Assembly: GCF_022370755.2 (NCBI RefSeq)
Contig: NZ_CP092364.2
Span: forward strand, 2,480,001 to 2,544,000
Length of the DNA stretch: 64,000 nt
DNA from: Mycolicibacterium goodii
GTDB taxonomy: Bacteria > Actinomycetota > Actinomycetes > Mycobacteriales > Mycobacteriaceae
Reading direction: 5' to 3'
Every line of letters begins with the position of its first letter. Position 1 is the stretch's first letter. Below are positions 9,281 to 17,793 of this stretch, piece after piece. The notes beneath the pieces are model-generated. The model saw only the letters and a list, made by a program, of their open reading frames with translations, was not told the origin of the DNA and did not search any database. A program made the translations under genes and the position numbers.

Positions 9281-9841
9281 TCATGGTGTCGAACCTGCCT
9301 GACGATCTACTGCCACGGACGCGCACAGCCCACGCAACACAGTGTCGAGGTGTCGTCGCCAGAGGTCGCCGGCACCACCGGCCGCGACGATGCCGCGTAG
9401 CGCCCAGATGGTCGCCGTAACGTCGGCCGGCGTGACGTCATGCCGGATCGCCCCGGATCGTTGGGCGCGCGAGAGCAGGGCGGCCGATTGCTGTCGGAGT
9501 TCCTCAACGAGCGGTTCTGGTGCAAGGTCGCCCCACAGGTAGGCCGACAACCCGCTCTTGCGAACGAGTTCGGCGCCCACGGTGTAGAGGAAGACACTTA
9601 CGCATTGCTCGTCGGGTGCCGCGTGCGCTTCCTGAGCGGCCGTCAGTAGGCGGCCGAAGAATTCGCTCAGCACTTCGCGGACCAGTGCGTCCTTGTTCGG
9701 AAACCGCCGGTAGAGCGTTGCCGGGCCGATCCCTGCGGCCCGCGCCACATCCTCCAGAGTCGCCTGGGTTCCGTGCTGCGCAAACACATCCTCGGCGGCT
9801 GTGATCAATCGGCTGCGGTTGGCTGCCGCATCGCTTCTCAT
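9281..9841 (-). CDS. TetR-family repressor
   Basis: A 186-residue protein. The N-terminal DNA-binding domain is intact (RLITAAEDVFAQHGTQATLEDVARAAGIGPATLYRRFPNK in outline), followed by an all-helical ligand domain. The start is placed at ATG 9841 because GGAG lies 7 bp upstream and the homology begins there; the frame runs 15 codons further. It is divergent from the aldo/keto reductase gene with a perfect inverted repeat between them, so it very likely represses both itself and the reductase operon. Ligand unknown. Confidence 0.9.
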   Translation of the reverse strand: MRSDAAANRSRLITAAEDVFAQHGTQATLEDVARAAGIGPATLYRRFPNKDALVREVLSEFFGRLLTAAQEAHAAPDEQCVSVFLYTVGAELVRKSGLSAYLWGDLAPEPLVEELRQQSAALLSRAQRSGAIRHDVTPADVTATIWALRGIVAAGGAGDLWRRHLDTVLRGLCASVAVDRQAGSTP

Positions 9842-9868
9842 CGTCAACTCCGTTCCAGGCGTACTATC

Positions 9869-9885
9869 TGATAGTGAAACTATCA
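9869..9885. promoter_or_regulatory. TetR operator (inverted repeat)
   Basis: TGATAGT-GAA-ACTATCA is a perfect 7-bp inverted repeat with a 3-bp spacer, located between the divergent tetR start (9841) and the aldo/keto reductase start (9909). A further ACTATC half-site lies just left of it at 9863-9868. Position and symmetry are those of a TetR autoregulatory operator. Confidence 0.8.
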
Positions 9886-9908
9886 CTTATATCTGAAGGA
9901 GTTCGACG

Positions 9909-10952
9909 GTGACGACAGTTGAGGGCATGGCACGGGTACGGATCGGTCACTCGGAGCTGAATGTTCGACCGGTCGGTCTCGGTTGCATGGGGATGTCGCA
10001 AAGCTATGGGCAAGCGGACGACTCGACATCGATACGGACCATCCGTTCTGCGCTCGACCTTGGGGTGGACCACCTCGACACCTCAGACGTCTACGGAGCT
10101 TCCGACATCACCTGGGGCGTCCCGATCCGCGGCTTCGGACACAATGAGGAGCTGATCGGTAAGGCCATTTCCGGGCGGCGCGATGACGTGGTGCTGGCGA
10201 CGAAGTTCGCCGCCCGGATCAACGAAACCAACGACGGGATTGCCATCGATGGCCGACCCGAGTATGTGACGGCCGCGTGCGAAGCCAGCCTGCGCCGGCT
10301 GGGCACCGATGTGATCGACCTGTACTACTACCACCGGCTGGACCCACGAGTCCCTATCGAGGAAACGGTCGGCGCGATGGCTGAGCTGGTGAGTGCGGGC
10401 AAGGTCCGGGCGATCGGCCTCAGTGAGGTGGGACCGCAGACTTTGCGGCAAGCGCACGCAGTGCACCCGATAGCCGCATTGCAGAGCGAGTACTCCCTCT
10501 GGGAGCGCGGGATCGAGGGTGATATCGCGGAGACTTGTGCCGCGTTGGGTGTCACGCTGGTCGCCTATAGCCCGCTGGGCCGCTCTGCGCTCACTGGAGC
10601 GTTGGCCGCAGATGCGACGTTCGCGAAGGGTGATCTGCGCGCCACCAACCCCCGCTTCACCGCGGAAAACCTGGGCACGAATCTGGCCCCAGTGGCCGCA
10701 CTCAACGCGCTGGCCGACCAAAAGGGTTGTCGGCCAGGACAACTGGCGCTGGCCTGGTTGTTGTCGCGACCGTTCCCCGTGGTGACGATTCCCGGCACCA
10801 AGCGCATCGAGTACGTCGCAGAGAATCTCGCTGCCACCAACGTCGCCCTCAGCGCTGACGAATCGGCCTACCTCTCAGAGTGTTTCGCGCCCGGAACCAT
10901 CGTCGGTGACCGGTACGCCCCCGTGCATGCGCAAACCGTGGCCCAGCGCTGA
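9909..10952 (+). CDS. Aldo/keto reductase
   Basis: NADPH-dependent carbonyl reductase of the AKR13-like group, 347 residues from GTG 9909 (GAAGGAG upstream). The catalytic tetrad can be read as Asp57 and Tyr62 (HLDTSDVYG), Lys99 (LATKF) and His142 (YYYHRLD); the C-terminal cofactor segment is VTIPGTKRIEYVAENL. An insertion after Tyr62 (about residues 63-78) is longer than usual. Likely repressed by the divergent TetR. The substrate-binding-protein gene follows after 8 bp. Confidence 0.92.
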   Translation: MTTVEGMARVRIGHSELNVRPVGLGCMGMSQSYGQADDSTSIRTIRSALDLGVDHLDTSDVYGASDITWGVPIRGFGHNEELIGKAISGRRDDVVLATKFAARINETNDGIAIDGRPEYVTAACEASLRRLGTDVIDLYYYHRLDPRVPIEETVGAMAELVSAGKVRAIGLSEVGPQTLRQAHAVHPIAALQSEYSLWERGIEGDIAETCAALGVTLVAYSPLGRSALTGALAADATFAKGDLRATNPRFTAENLGTNLAPVAALNALADQKGCRPGQLALAWLLSRPFPVVTIPGTKRIEYVAENLAATNVALSADESAYLSECFAPGTIVGDRYAPVHAQTVAQR

Positions 10953-10960
10953 ACACGCGA

Positions 10961-12085
10961 ATGATGTCCACCGAGACTCGGCGCCCCATCGTGATCGGTC
11001 AGATCGCGTCGCTGACGGGCTCCAATTACATGGGGTTGGAGAACATCGCTGGCGCCGAGCTAGCGGTGCGACAGCTCAATGACTCGGGCGGCGTGCTCGG
11101 GCGCCGCGTCGACCTGAATGTCAAAGACGACGGAAGCCAGCCACAGAGCGCAATCGATGCCTACGGACGGCTCGCCGATCAACCGACAGTCGGCATCATC
11201 GGCACGTCCTTTTCCAATGCGAGCCTGGCCGTCGTGCCGTACACCGACAAACGCCGACTGTTGTACGTCTCGACGGGCGCTGCCCACACTCAGGTCTATC
11301 CGGTGCGGCCCTATGTCTTCATGACACCGCCCCCGGGGCACCTCGTGGCCGAGCAACTGCTGCGGTTCCTTCACGGCAATGGCGTCACCGAGATCGCCGT
11401 GGTCATCGACTCCGATAGCACGTTCAACCGGGAGGCCTGGGCGGCGCAGAAAGCAATACTTGGTCGTTACGGCATCGCTGCCGCCGCCGTCGAACATGTC
11501 AAAGTAGATACCGAAGATTTCGGTCCGGTAGTCCGTCGGATCACGCACAGCGCCGCACAGGCTTTGATGGCGTGGGTGACCGGTCCACCGGCGACCGGTC
11601 TGGCGCGCGCCTTCCGGGCTGCCAGGCTCAGCATGCCGATGGTGGTAGGCATCGGTGCAGCAAGCCCGGGATTTGTCGATTCGGTTGGGCGGGTCGCTGA
11701 CGGTATCTTTGTCGCAACTTCTTTGGCGAGCGTCGGTTCAGACCTGCCGGAGTCAGCTGCACGCCGTGCGATCGAAGACCTGACAACACCTTTCAGGCGG
11801 CGCCACGGTGCACTGCCATCACAGTTTGCCGTCGACGGCTATATCGCCGCGGAACTCATCGCGGCGGCAGTGCAAGCCGCGGGAACCGAGGATCGTGATG
11901 TCGTCCGGGACGCTATGGAGACGCTGACTCGCGTGACGGCCGCCGGCCGATATGCTTTCTCGCCCAACGACCATTCGGGCTTGCATCTTGACGACGTCGC
12001 TATCGCGGTCATTCGGGACGGTCGGTTCCGTCTAACACCGTGGTCAGCAACCAAGCTGGGCGAGCACCTGCGGCAAACACACTAA
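10961..12085 (+). CDS. Leu/Ile/Val-type substrate-binding fold protein without signal peptide
   Basis: A 374-residue periplasmic-binding-protein type I fold of the AmiC/LivJ group: IVIGQIASLTGSNYMGLENI at the start, AAELAVRQLN-like helix, IIGTSFSN, and a C-terminal VDGYIAAELIAAAV. The reading frame begins MMSTETRRPIVIG, so the mature domain starts almost at once, and no hydrophobic signal or lipobox is present or recoverable upstream because the preceding gene ends 8 bp before. No ABC transporter genes are adjacent. It may be a cytoplasmic ligand sensor like AmiC, or an inactive transporter orphan. Operon with the aldo/keto reductase. Confidence 0.8.
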   Translation: MMSTETRRPIVIGQIASLTGSNYMGLENIAGAELAVRQLNDSGGVLGRRVDLNVKDDGSQPQSAIDAYGRLADQPTVGIIGTSFSNASLAVVPYTDKRRLLYVSTGAAHTQVYPVRPYVFMTPPPGHLVAEQLLRFLHGNGVTEIAVVIDSDSTFNREAWAAQKAILGRYGIAAAAVEHVKVDTEDFGPVVRRITHSAAQALMAWVTGPPATGLARAFRAARLSMPMVVGIGAASPGFVDSVGRVADGIFVATSLASVGSDLPESAARRAIEDLTTPFRRRHGALPSQFAVDGYIAAELIAAAVQAAGTEDRDVVRDAMETLTRVTAAGRYAFSPNDHSGLHLDDVAIAVIRDGRFRLTPWSATKLGEHLRQTH

Positions 12086-12826
12086 ATTGTCGGCGGCACA
12101 TGAATACTGACCCAAGCGCGGCCTGGCGGTTTCTAGGCACGGTGCGCCCTCCAGATATCCCTGTCCGGCAGGGTAATCGGCTTTGGCGGCGTCGGGCAAG
12201 GGACTGATCGAGTCGAGGTGTCGTGTCCGGCGGCGGACCGACAGGTTGACAAGGAATCTGGGCGTGACCCGGCGACCACCAAGTAGTTTGCGACAACCGC
12301 CAGCTTTATCGAGACCGGACAACAACCAGGCCAGGGCTGATCCATCTGATGAAACGGCCGAGCTTGCCTGACATAATGTAGCTTATCGGTACAAACCAAC
12401 GCGAGTTGCATCAGATGAAAGGGCTCGCACCCCTTGACGATTCAGCTGTCGGGCCTGGTGGTAGGCGCCATCCACATCCCTGTCCGACGGGTAGATCTCG
12501 CGCGTCGGTTGCGTGGCCGTCCATGGATGTCACGACATGCCGCCGGTGCAGGTTGCGTTGAGCCTTCCCTTTGGGCGACGTTCGCGCCGTCACCGTTGCG
12601 TCACAGTGACGAATTGACCTGCGTCGCAGGACTTCCCAAGAACTTCGTCTGGTCGCCTTTCGCTTACGCGAACCGACTTCGCCGTGGCTGAGGAACTGCT
12701 GGGGTTCATTCCTCAGATACTGCGTCGCGACGACGTTGCGCTCCTGCGGGCTGGTGAAGTCGTGTTCACCGCGATGGGGATGGCGAGCCCAAATGCTTGC
12801 CCCAGGACTCGACGTCAACACGATCA
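12086..12826. other. Gene-free left edge of the island, with diverged duplicate segments
   Basis: No intact gene was found. Two related segments occur in the same orientation: GCGCC.TCCA.AT..CCCTG beginning at 12144 and again at 12465, each followed 84-96 bp later by a CAGGTTG block. The second copy carries the first 16-bp palindromic motif at 12599. The stretch looks like recombination-site or element-end sequence next to the broken recombinase gene. Confidence 0.4.
12599..12614 (+). repeat. 16-bp palindromic motif, copy A
   Basis: CGTCACAGTGACGAAT; the first 13 bases are a perfect palindrome around a central A. The identical 16-mer recurs at 22144 and 22321 in the same orientation, at the other end of the metal-resistance island. 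Confidence 0.85.
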
Positions 12827-13545
12827 TCGCCCGAGTCCGGGCTCATATCGCGATTCGTCGAATTCACCAACGAGTACCGACCGCTGGCGGTGGCGGCCAA
12901 TCGACGTAGACCAGTTTCTGGCAGAGCTGCGGTCGCACGACACTCCGATCGCACTCACCACATTGCGGTCCTACAGCAACATGATTTCGATGTTCTGTTC
13001 TTATGTCAGCGGCAGTCGATACTGATGGGTCACATTCTACGAGAAACAGTTCGGTGACTTTCCATCACAGATCTGCTTTGAGTGGAATACGCCGCAGCAC
13101 ACCCCCGGCTTCCCACCGCCGAAGCGGCGGGCCTTACCAAGGCCGAGCTGCAGCACTTCTTCGACGCTGTGGACGATTTCGCCGCCGATGAAGCGCACGA
13201 CGCTGGGTCGAAACGCTGGGTGACAGCACTGCGTGATTCAACGGCGTTCAAGGTCGTACGCTTACGCACTGCGGCGACGCGAACTGGTAATGCTGGACCT
13301 GACAGACTTTGGCCCTAATCCGCACGTTCCACGCTTCGGCAACTACGGCGCCATGACCGTCCGATGGGCCAAAAGTACAAAGGGCTCGGGACCGCGCCGA
13401 CGTACTGTGCTCACAGCGCCCGAATTCTCCTGGGTGGTTGGACTTTTCGGCGACTGGTGCACTGAGGGCCGTCGGCTGTTGGTCACTCCGACCGCTCCCC
13501 CGCGTTATGGCCCAATGAACGCGAAGACGGACAGCAGACTGGCGG
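12827..13545 (+). pseudogene. Tyrosine recombinase/integrase, multiply frameshifted
   Basis: Pieces of one phage-type integrase are spread over at least three frames. The core-binding domain reads SGLISRFVEFTNEY, then (shift) DVDQFLAELR..., TTLRSYSNMISMFCSYVSG. A later frame continues LTKAELQHFFDAVDDF, and the last shift gives YALRRRELVMLDLTDFGPNP, VRWAKSTKGSGPRRRTVLT and finally LWPNER. The second catalytic half (HxxR, Tyr) is lost at the junction with the next fragment. It is inactive here, but it marks the island's left end. Confidence 0.75.
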
Positions 13546-13931
13546 CTCCCTCGCCGCACTGGCCTCGCTTGGCGCTTCTGTCATCCACTTCGCCGTCGTA
13601 GGCAACCACTGGCAGGAGTGGATCCCGGCGGGTGTGTTCTTCGCATCCCTGGCCGCTTTCCTGGTTCTCCTCCGAACCACGACGCCGGTGCTCGCCCTCG
13701 GCATCATGGTCAACATCGGTGCGATCGCGTCATCACGGCACGGGTGCCGGGCACGCGGACGGCCATCATGATCAGGCCGAGCCAGCTGCGCCGCCACCAA
13801 CAGTCCAACCCGCGCGCACGCCGATGACATCAGCCCGGACGCCCGTATCGGCCCAGAAGCTGACACCGGCCCCACCTCCGCCGCCGGCGGAGGTGGGGCA
13901 TGACCACAGTGACCACGACCACGGCCACTAG
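13541..13931 (+). pseudogene. Membrane protein remnant with His-rich tail
   Basis: Directly fused in frame after the integrase's LWPNER is GGSLAALASLGASVIHFAVV followed by HWQEWIPAGVFFASLAAF and a second hydrophobic helix LALGIMVNIGAIA. This matches the beginning of a small actinobacterial membrane protein family often found with metal genes. The frame then breaks; another frame ends with a Pro stretch and GHDHSDHDHGH. No intact product is possible. The family name is not known to me. Confidence 0.55.
13869..13899. terminator. Strong hairpin, possible terminator
   Basis: Two perfectly complementary 14-base GC-rich arms (13869-13882 and 13886-13899) separated by GCC. There is no T-run on either side, so it would be a non-canonical (mycobacterial I-shaped type) terminator. 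It lies 150 bp beyond the stop of the minus-strand P-type ATPase gene. Confidence 0.45.
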
Positions 13932-14050
13932 AACCGCGGCTCTGGCCGATGGACGAGTAGCAAGGACGACCTCCGCGCAGCCGGCGCTCAGCGATACCCG
14001 AAACCGAAACGTACGAGCCCGTCTCTTCGGCTTATGGCGCGAAACGATCC

Positions 14051-16171
14051 TTAGCGGCTGAGGACGGCACGGGTGCTGGCCTCGGGCCTGAGGTCGAGGC
14101 GGCGCAACAGTTGTGCGTTAAGGGCCACCACGATTGTGGACAAGGACATCAGGATGGCGCCGATTGACATCGGCAAGACGATTCCAAAGGGTGCAAGGAC
14201 GCCCGCGGCCAACGGAACCGCGACGAGGTTGTAGCCGGCGCCCCACCACAGGTTCTGCTTCATCTTGCGATAGCCGGCGCGAGACAGCTCGATGACTGAC
14301 AGCACCGAGCGTGGATCCGAGCTGGCCAGGATGACCCCCGCTGAGGCGATCGCGACGTCGGTGCCGGCGCCGATGGCCATGCCGACGTCGGCCTGCGCCA
14401 ACGCCGGGGCATCGTTGACACCATCGCCGACCATCGCCACCTTCTTGCCCTCGTGCTGCAAGGACGAGACTTTTGATGCTTTGTCTTCTGGCCGCACGCC
14501 GGCGAAGACCCGGTCGATGCCGAGTTCGTGGCCGACCGCGTGAGCGACTGCCTCGGCGTCACCGGTGATCATGACGACCTCCATGCCGAGCTTGTGCAAC
14601 GCATCAACGGCTTCGCGCGATTCGGGTCGGATTTCGTCAGCCAGACGAAGTCCACCGAGCACGGCACCGTCACGTACGACATGGAGGATGATCGCGCCTT
14701 CCTCGCGCCACGCAGTGGCAGCACCGACTTCCTGTGCGCCAATCTCTTTGAGTAGATGAGGACCGCCCACCCGGATCTCGTGGCCCTCGACCGTCGCGGT
14801 CACGCCGACCGCCGGCGAGGAGGTGAAGCCACTCGCCCGGGGCACGGTGAGTCCGCGCTCGGTCGCGGCGCGGACGATGGCCCGCGCCAGGGGATGCTCG
14901 CTGTCGGTTTCGGCGGCGGCGGCCAGCGCGAGGACGATGTCGTCATCGACATCACCGCTGGGCGCGACCCCGGTCACGGTGGGTTCACCCTTGGTCAATG
15001 TGCCGGTCTTGTCGAAGAGCACCGCGTCGATGGTGCGCATGCCTTCCAACGCCAATCGGTCCTTGATCAACACCCCGCCCCGCGCGGCGCGTTCGGTGGC
15101 CATGGACACCACCAGCGGGATCGCCAAGCCCAACGCGTGGGGGCAGGCGATGACCAGCACGGTGATCGCCCGCACGACCGAAGCGTCGGGATCCCCCAGC
15201 AGCGACCACGCCACCGTGGTGATGGCGGCGGTGATCAAGGCGAACCAGAACAACCACCCGGCAGCACGGTCGGCGAGGCGCTGAGCCCGCGAGGACGAGT
15301 TCTGCGCCTCCGTGACCAGACGCTGAATGCCGGCAAGTGCGGTGTCATCACCGGTGGCGGTGATCTCGACTCGCACCCCGGAATCGGTGGCCACGGTGCC
15401 GGCCGTCACCGCGTCGCCGACCTCTCGCGCGACGGGACGCGATTCACCGGTCACCATCGACTCGTCCATATCGGCACGCCCGTCGACGATCTTGCCGTCG
15501 GCGGGCACGCTACCTCCGGGCCTGACGACAACCACGTCACCGACCACCAGGTCGGCGGGTGACACGGTGATCGTGTGGTCGCCATCAACTTTTTCGGCCT
15601 CGTCGGGCAGCAAGGCCGCTAGTGAGTCCAGCGCCGAAGTGGTCTGAGCGAGGGACCGCATTTCCACCCAGTGGCCGAGCAACATGATGACGATCAGCAG
15701 CGCCAGTTCCCACCAGAACTCCAGTTCGCGGTGAAGCACTCCCAGGCTCGCACCCCACGAGGCGCAGAACGCCACGGTGATGGCCAGCCCGATCAGCAGC
15801 ATCATTCCTGGTTTGCGGGAACGGATTTCGCTGACAGCGCCGACGAGGAAGGGTTGCCCGCCGACGATGTACATGACCGTGCCCAGTAGCGGTGCGATCC
15901 ACCGTGCGCCGGGAAAGTCGGGGACTTCGTAACCGAGCAGCATCGTGAACATGGTCGAAAATGCGACGACCGGGACGGCGATGACCAGGTTGCCCCAGAA
16001 CAGCTTTCGGAACTGAGCGACATGGTCGCCACCATGGCCGGCGTGGCCGCCATGCCCTTCGTGCCCAGTCTGGGGTTGTTGGTCGAAGTGGCCGCCATGT
16101 CCTTCGTGGCCGGTGTGGGGTTGATGGTCGATGTCCGGTGTGGCTATCGCATGGTCATCGTGGTCTGTCAT
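14051..16171 (-). CDS. copB: P1B-type heavy-metal ATPase (CopB-like, CPH motif)
   Basis: Integral-membrane metal exporter, 706 residues. The first 50 residues are a His-rich tail with repeated GHEGHGGH units instead of an HMA domain. After four helices come the actuator motif TGES (~241-244), the transport motif CPH (343-345), the phosphorylation site DKTGT (Asp387), SEHPLAR, GDGVNDAPAL, and the last helices with MSIGAILMSLSTIVVALNAQ. CPH plus a His-rich N-terminus defines the CopB/P1B-3 group, reported to move copper or silver. It is encoded 90 bp after csoR on the same strand. All catalytic motifs are intact, so it is probably functional in an otherwise decayed island. Confidence 0.93.
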   Translation of the reverse strand: MTDHDDHAIATPDIDHQPHTGHEGHGGHFDQQPQTGHEGHGGHAGHGGDHVAQFRKLFWGNLVIAVPVVAFSTMFTMLLGYEVPDFPGARWIAPLLGTVMYIVGGQPFLVGAVSEIRSRKPGMMLLIGLAITVAFCASWGASLGVLHRELEFWWELALLIVIMLLGHWVEMRSLAQTTSALDSLAALLPDEAEKVDGDHTITVSPADLVVGDVVVVRPGGSVPADGKIVDGRADMDESMVTGESRPVAREVGDAVTAGTVATDSGVRVEITATGDDTALAGIQRLVTEAQNSSSRAQRLADRAAGWLFWFALITAAITTVAWSLLGDPDASVVRAITVLVIACPHALGLAIPLVVSMATERAARGGVLIKDRLALEGMRTIDAVLFDKTGTLTKGEPTVTGVAPSGDVDDDIVLALAAAAETDSEHPLARAIVRAATERGLTVPRASGFTSSPAVGVTATVEGHEIRVGGPHLLKEIGAQEVGAATAWREEGAIILHVVRDGAVLGGLRLADEIRPESREAVDALHKLGMEVVMITGDAEAVAHAVGHELGIDRVFAGVRPEDKASKVSSLQHEGKKVAMVGDGVNDAPALAQADVGMAIGAGTDVAIASAGVILASSDPRSVLSVIELSRAGYRKMKQNLWWGAGYNLVAVPLAAGVLAPFGIVLPMSIGAILMSLSTIVVALNAQLLRRLDLRPEASTRAVLSR

Positions 16172-16261
16172 GGTCGGCTCTCCTTCGAGGAGCTCAGGTG
16201 TCGGGTCGGTGGCCGGTCAGCGGCGGGGATCCACGGCGTATCGGTGTACCGGCGGCGAAGG

Positions 16262-16591
16262 TCATGACCACACGAGTCGGGCGATCGCTTCGGAAGCCTC
16301 GGTCAGTTTGGTGTCGGCGGCCGGTCCCCCGACCGCCGCGGCGTCAAGAACGCAGTGCCGGAGATGGTCATCGAGCAACGCCAGGGCAACACCCCCTAGG
16401 GCATTGGTCAGCGCATCAGTTTGGGCGAGGATGTCGATGCAATAACGCTCCTCCTCAATCATCCGGCTGATGCCGCGGGCTTGCCCTTCAATGCGTTCCA
16501 ACCGTTTGAGGTACTTGTCCTTATCGGTGATGTAGCCGTGGTGTGCCGATCCTGAGACGGGGCAGTGGTCAGTGTCGTCATCGTGGGTCAT
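16262..16591 (-). CDS. csoR: CsoR-type copper-sensing repressor
   Basis: A 109-residue helical regulator from ATG 16591, with AAGGA upstream; the frame is open further but lacks homology. The Cu(I) ligands of CsoR are present: Cys in ERYCIDIL and the HLRHC pair (His-x3-Cys). The core KDKYLKRLERIEGQARGISRMIEE is the family signature. It is upstream of the ATPase gene. The matching operator-like palindromes are not in front of csoR but at 17428-17483, ahead of the broken copper-binding gene; probably the whole minus-strand run was once one CsoR-controlled unit. Confidence 0.92.
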   Translation of the reverse strand: MTHDDDTDHCPVSGSAHHGYITDKDKYLKRLERIEGQARGISRMIEEERYCIDILAQTDALTNALGGVALALLDDHLRHCVLDAAAVGGPAADTKLTEASEAIARLVWS

Positions 16592-16631
16592 GGCGATCCT
16601 TGCGGAAGTGTGGGCTGTGTGTGATCGGGGT

Positions 16632-16740
16632 TCATCTGGCGACACTGGCGAACCTGTCGGGGTCACTGTCGAACCGCGGACCGCATCCAGTGCAGCAGAA
16701 CCATTACCGTCGGCCGCGGTAGTCGCGGAACAGGCCCGGC
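16632..16740 (-). pseudogene. YHS/TRASH-like metal-binding fragment
   Basis: On the minus strand one frame reads FRDYRGRR, a stop, then WFCCTGCGPRFDSDPDRF. The FCC.GC..F..DP..F pattern is the end of a YHS (TRASH) domain, usual in metal-resistance operons. The in-frame stop and absent front half show decay. It may be the tail of the adjoining broken HMA-type gene or a separate gene. Confidence 0.5.
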
Positions 16741-16789
16741 CCAGCATTTCAGACATGTCCATCCGGTGCTCGACCCGCGACGGGCACGT

Positions 16790-17403
16790 GCTCGACGCCG
16801 TGGACGTGGCAGGCCGCCGGTGCTTGCCGGGTGTTGGCCGATTTCCAACCATCAGATGCAGCTGCTTGTCGTGCACCGTCGCACAGCCGCGCAGCGGCTG
16901 GCCAGCGGGACCGACAACGGCAAACCGCAGACGCCCGGCTCACCCCGGGCGACCGGGGGCGCCGAGCGCGTAGCAGCCCTCAGACAGCGACAATCCCGGC
17001 AGATCCACCGACGGAGACGCCACCTGCGGTGCGTACTCAGACGACACCGTGTGGTCGGCTCCACGATCACCAGCCGGGGCTTGCTCGACCGTCGGCGCGG
17101 GGGGCAGGCACGACCGCCGAAGCCGTGGCGTACGCGGCAGCAAACGCCACCACCTACCCCGCGCCGGGCACGGCCGATCGGCCCGCTGCGTTCACGCGAC
17201 CCCTCCGCGGAATAACCCGCCTCGTCGACAGCGTGCAGGATCTGCGCATCGTCGACGGGACCGCTCGACCTGACCACCAGCGTGCCGGTCGCGGCGCTCA
17301 CCGCAACCTCCTGAACCCCGGCACCCGCGCCAACTTCCTCACGCACCGACATCTCGCAATGCCCGCAGGTCATGCCTGTCACGGCATAGGTGGTTGTGCT
17401 CAC
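16790..17403 (-). pseudogene. HMA-domain copper-binding protein, frameshifted
   Basis: Begins at GTG 17403 with GGGAGA upstream. The first ~68 residues form an intact heavy-metal-associated domain: TYAVTGMTCGHCEMSVREEV with the CxxC Cu(I) ligands, ending VDDAQILHAVDEAGY. After this the frame turns Arg-rich, while two other frames in turn give SPSVDLPGLSLSEG and LRFAVVGPAGQPL...VHDKQLHLMV, parts of the mycobacterial HMA-plus-extracytoplasmic-domain protein. At least two frameshifts separate them. A stand-alone HMA chaperone with a random tail could still be made. CsoR-type palindromes lie 25-80 bp upstream. Confidence 0.7.
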
Positions 17404-17427
17404 CAGTGTCTCCCGTCGTATCGTCGA

Positions 17428-17444
17428 ATACCCCGCCGGGGTAT
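17428..17444. promoter_or_regulatory. CsoR-operator-like palindrome 1
   Basis: ATACCCC-GCC-GGGGTAT, a perfect 7-bp inverted repeat with 3-bp spacer, 25 bp upstream of the minus-strand HMA gene start. CsoR operators characteristically carry an ATACCCC/GGGGTAT pair. Confidence 0.75.
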
Positions 17445-17456
17445 CTCCCATATCCC

Positions 17457-17483
17457 GGTATATACCCCCATGGGGTATATACC
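17457..17483. promoter_or_regulatory. CsoR-operator-like palindrome 2
   Basis: Arms GGTATATACCCC (17457-17468) and GGGGTATATACC (17472-17483) around CAT, a perfect 12-bp inverted repeat. Its centre is 34 bp from that of palindrome 1, about three helical turns, so two CsoR oligomers could bind the same face. The TATA-rich arms may include the promoter -10 for the minus-strand gene. Confidence 0.75.
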
Positions 17484-17503
17484 GCAAGGGGAAGGGGCTG
17501 TAC

Positions 17504-17754
17504 ACCTTCGCCGACGTCGGCATCAAACTCGACCACTTCTCGGTGTCGCAGTACAACGCGGGCCGCAAGATTCCGTCCTCACAGATGCGCCGCGGCGACC
17601 TCATCTTCTACGGTCCAACGCCAGCCAGCACGAAGCCATGTATCTCGGGGACGGCATGATGATCGAAGCGCCCTACACCGGCTGCGTCGTCGAAATCTCC
17701 CCCGTGCGCACATCCGGAATGACCACCTACGTCACCCGCCTGATCGAATACTGA
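17504..17754 (+). pseudogene. NlpC/P60 peptidoglycan hydrolase C-terminal remnant
   Basis: One frame gives VSQYNAGRKIPSSQMRRGDLIFYGP; after a shift near 17615 another continues SQHEAMYLGDGMMIEAPYTG...VRTSGMTTYVTRLIEY and stops at 17754. This is the last third of a RipA/RipB-type NlpC/P60 domain, with the catalytic His region (SQHEAMYLG) but no catalytic Cys. It abuts the copper operator region and looks like an insertion scar. Confidence 0.7.
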
Positions 17755-17793
17755 CACCTCGACGCAACTGCGCAAAAGGTATCAGCCCCGGGA

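Noticed and set aside
12684..13025. Possible 113-residue gene
   Set aside because: Its second half is the core-binding domain of the broken tyrosine recombinase, so it is part of that pseudogene and not a separate gene.
16831..17754. 307-codon plus-strand frame through the copper region
   Set aside because: Mostly antisense of the HMA remnant; only its last ~50 codons (NlpC/P60 tail) show homology.
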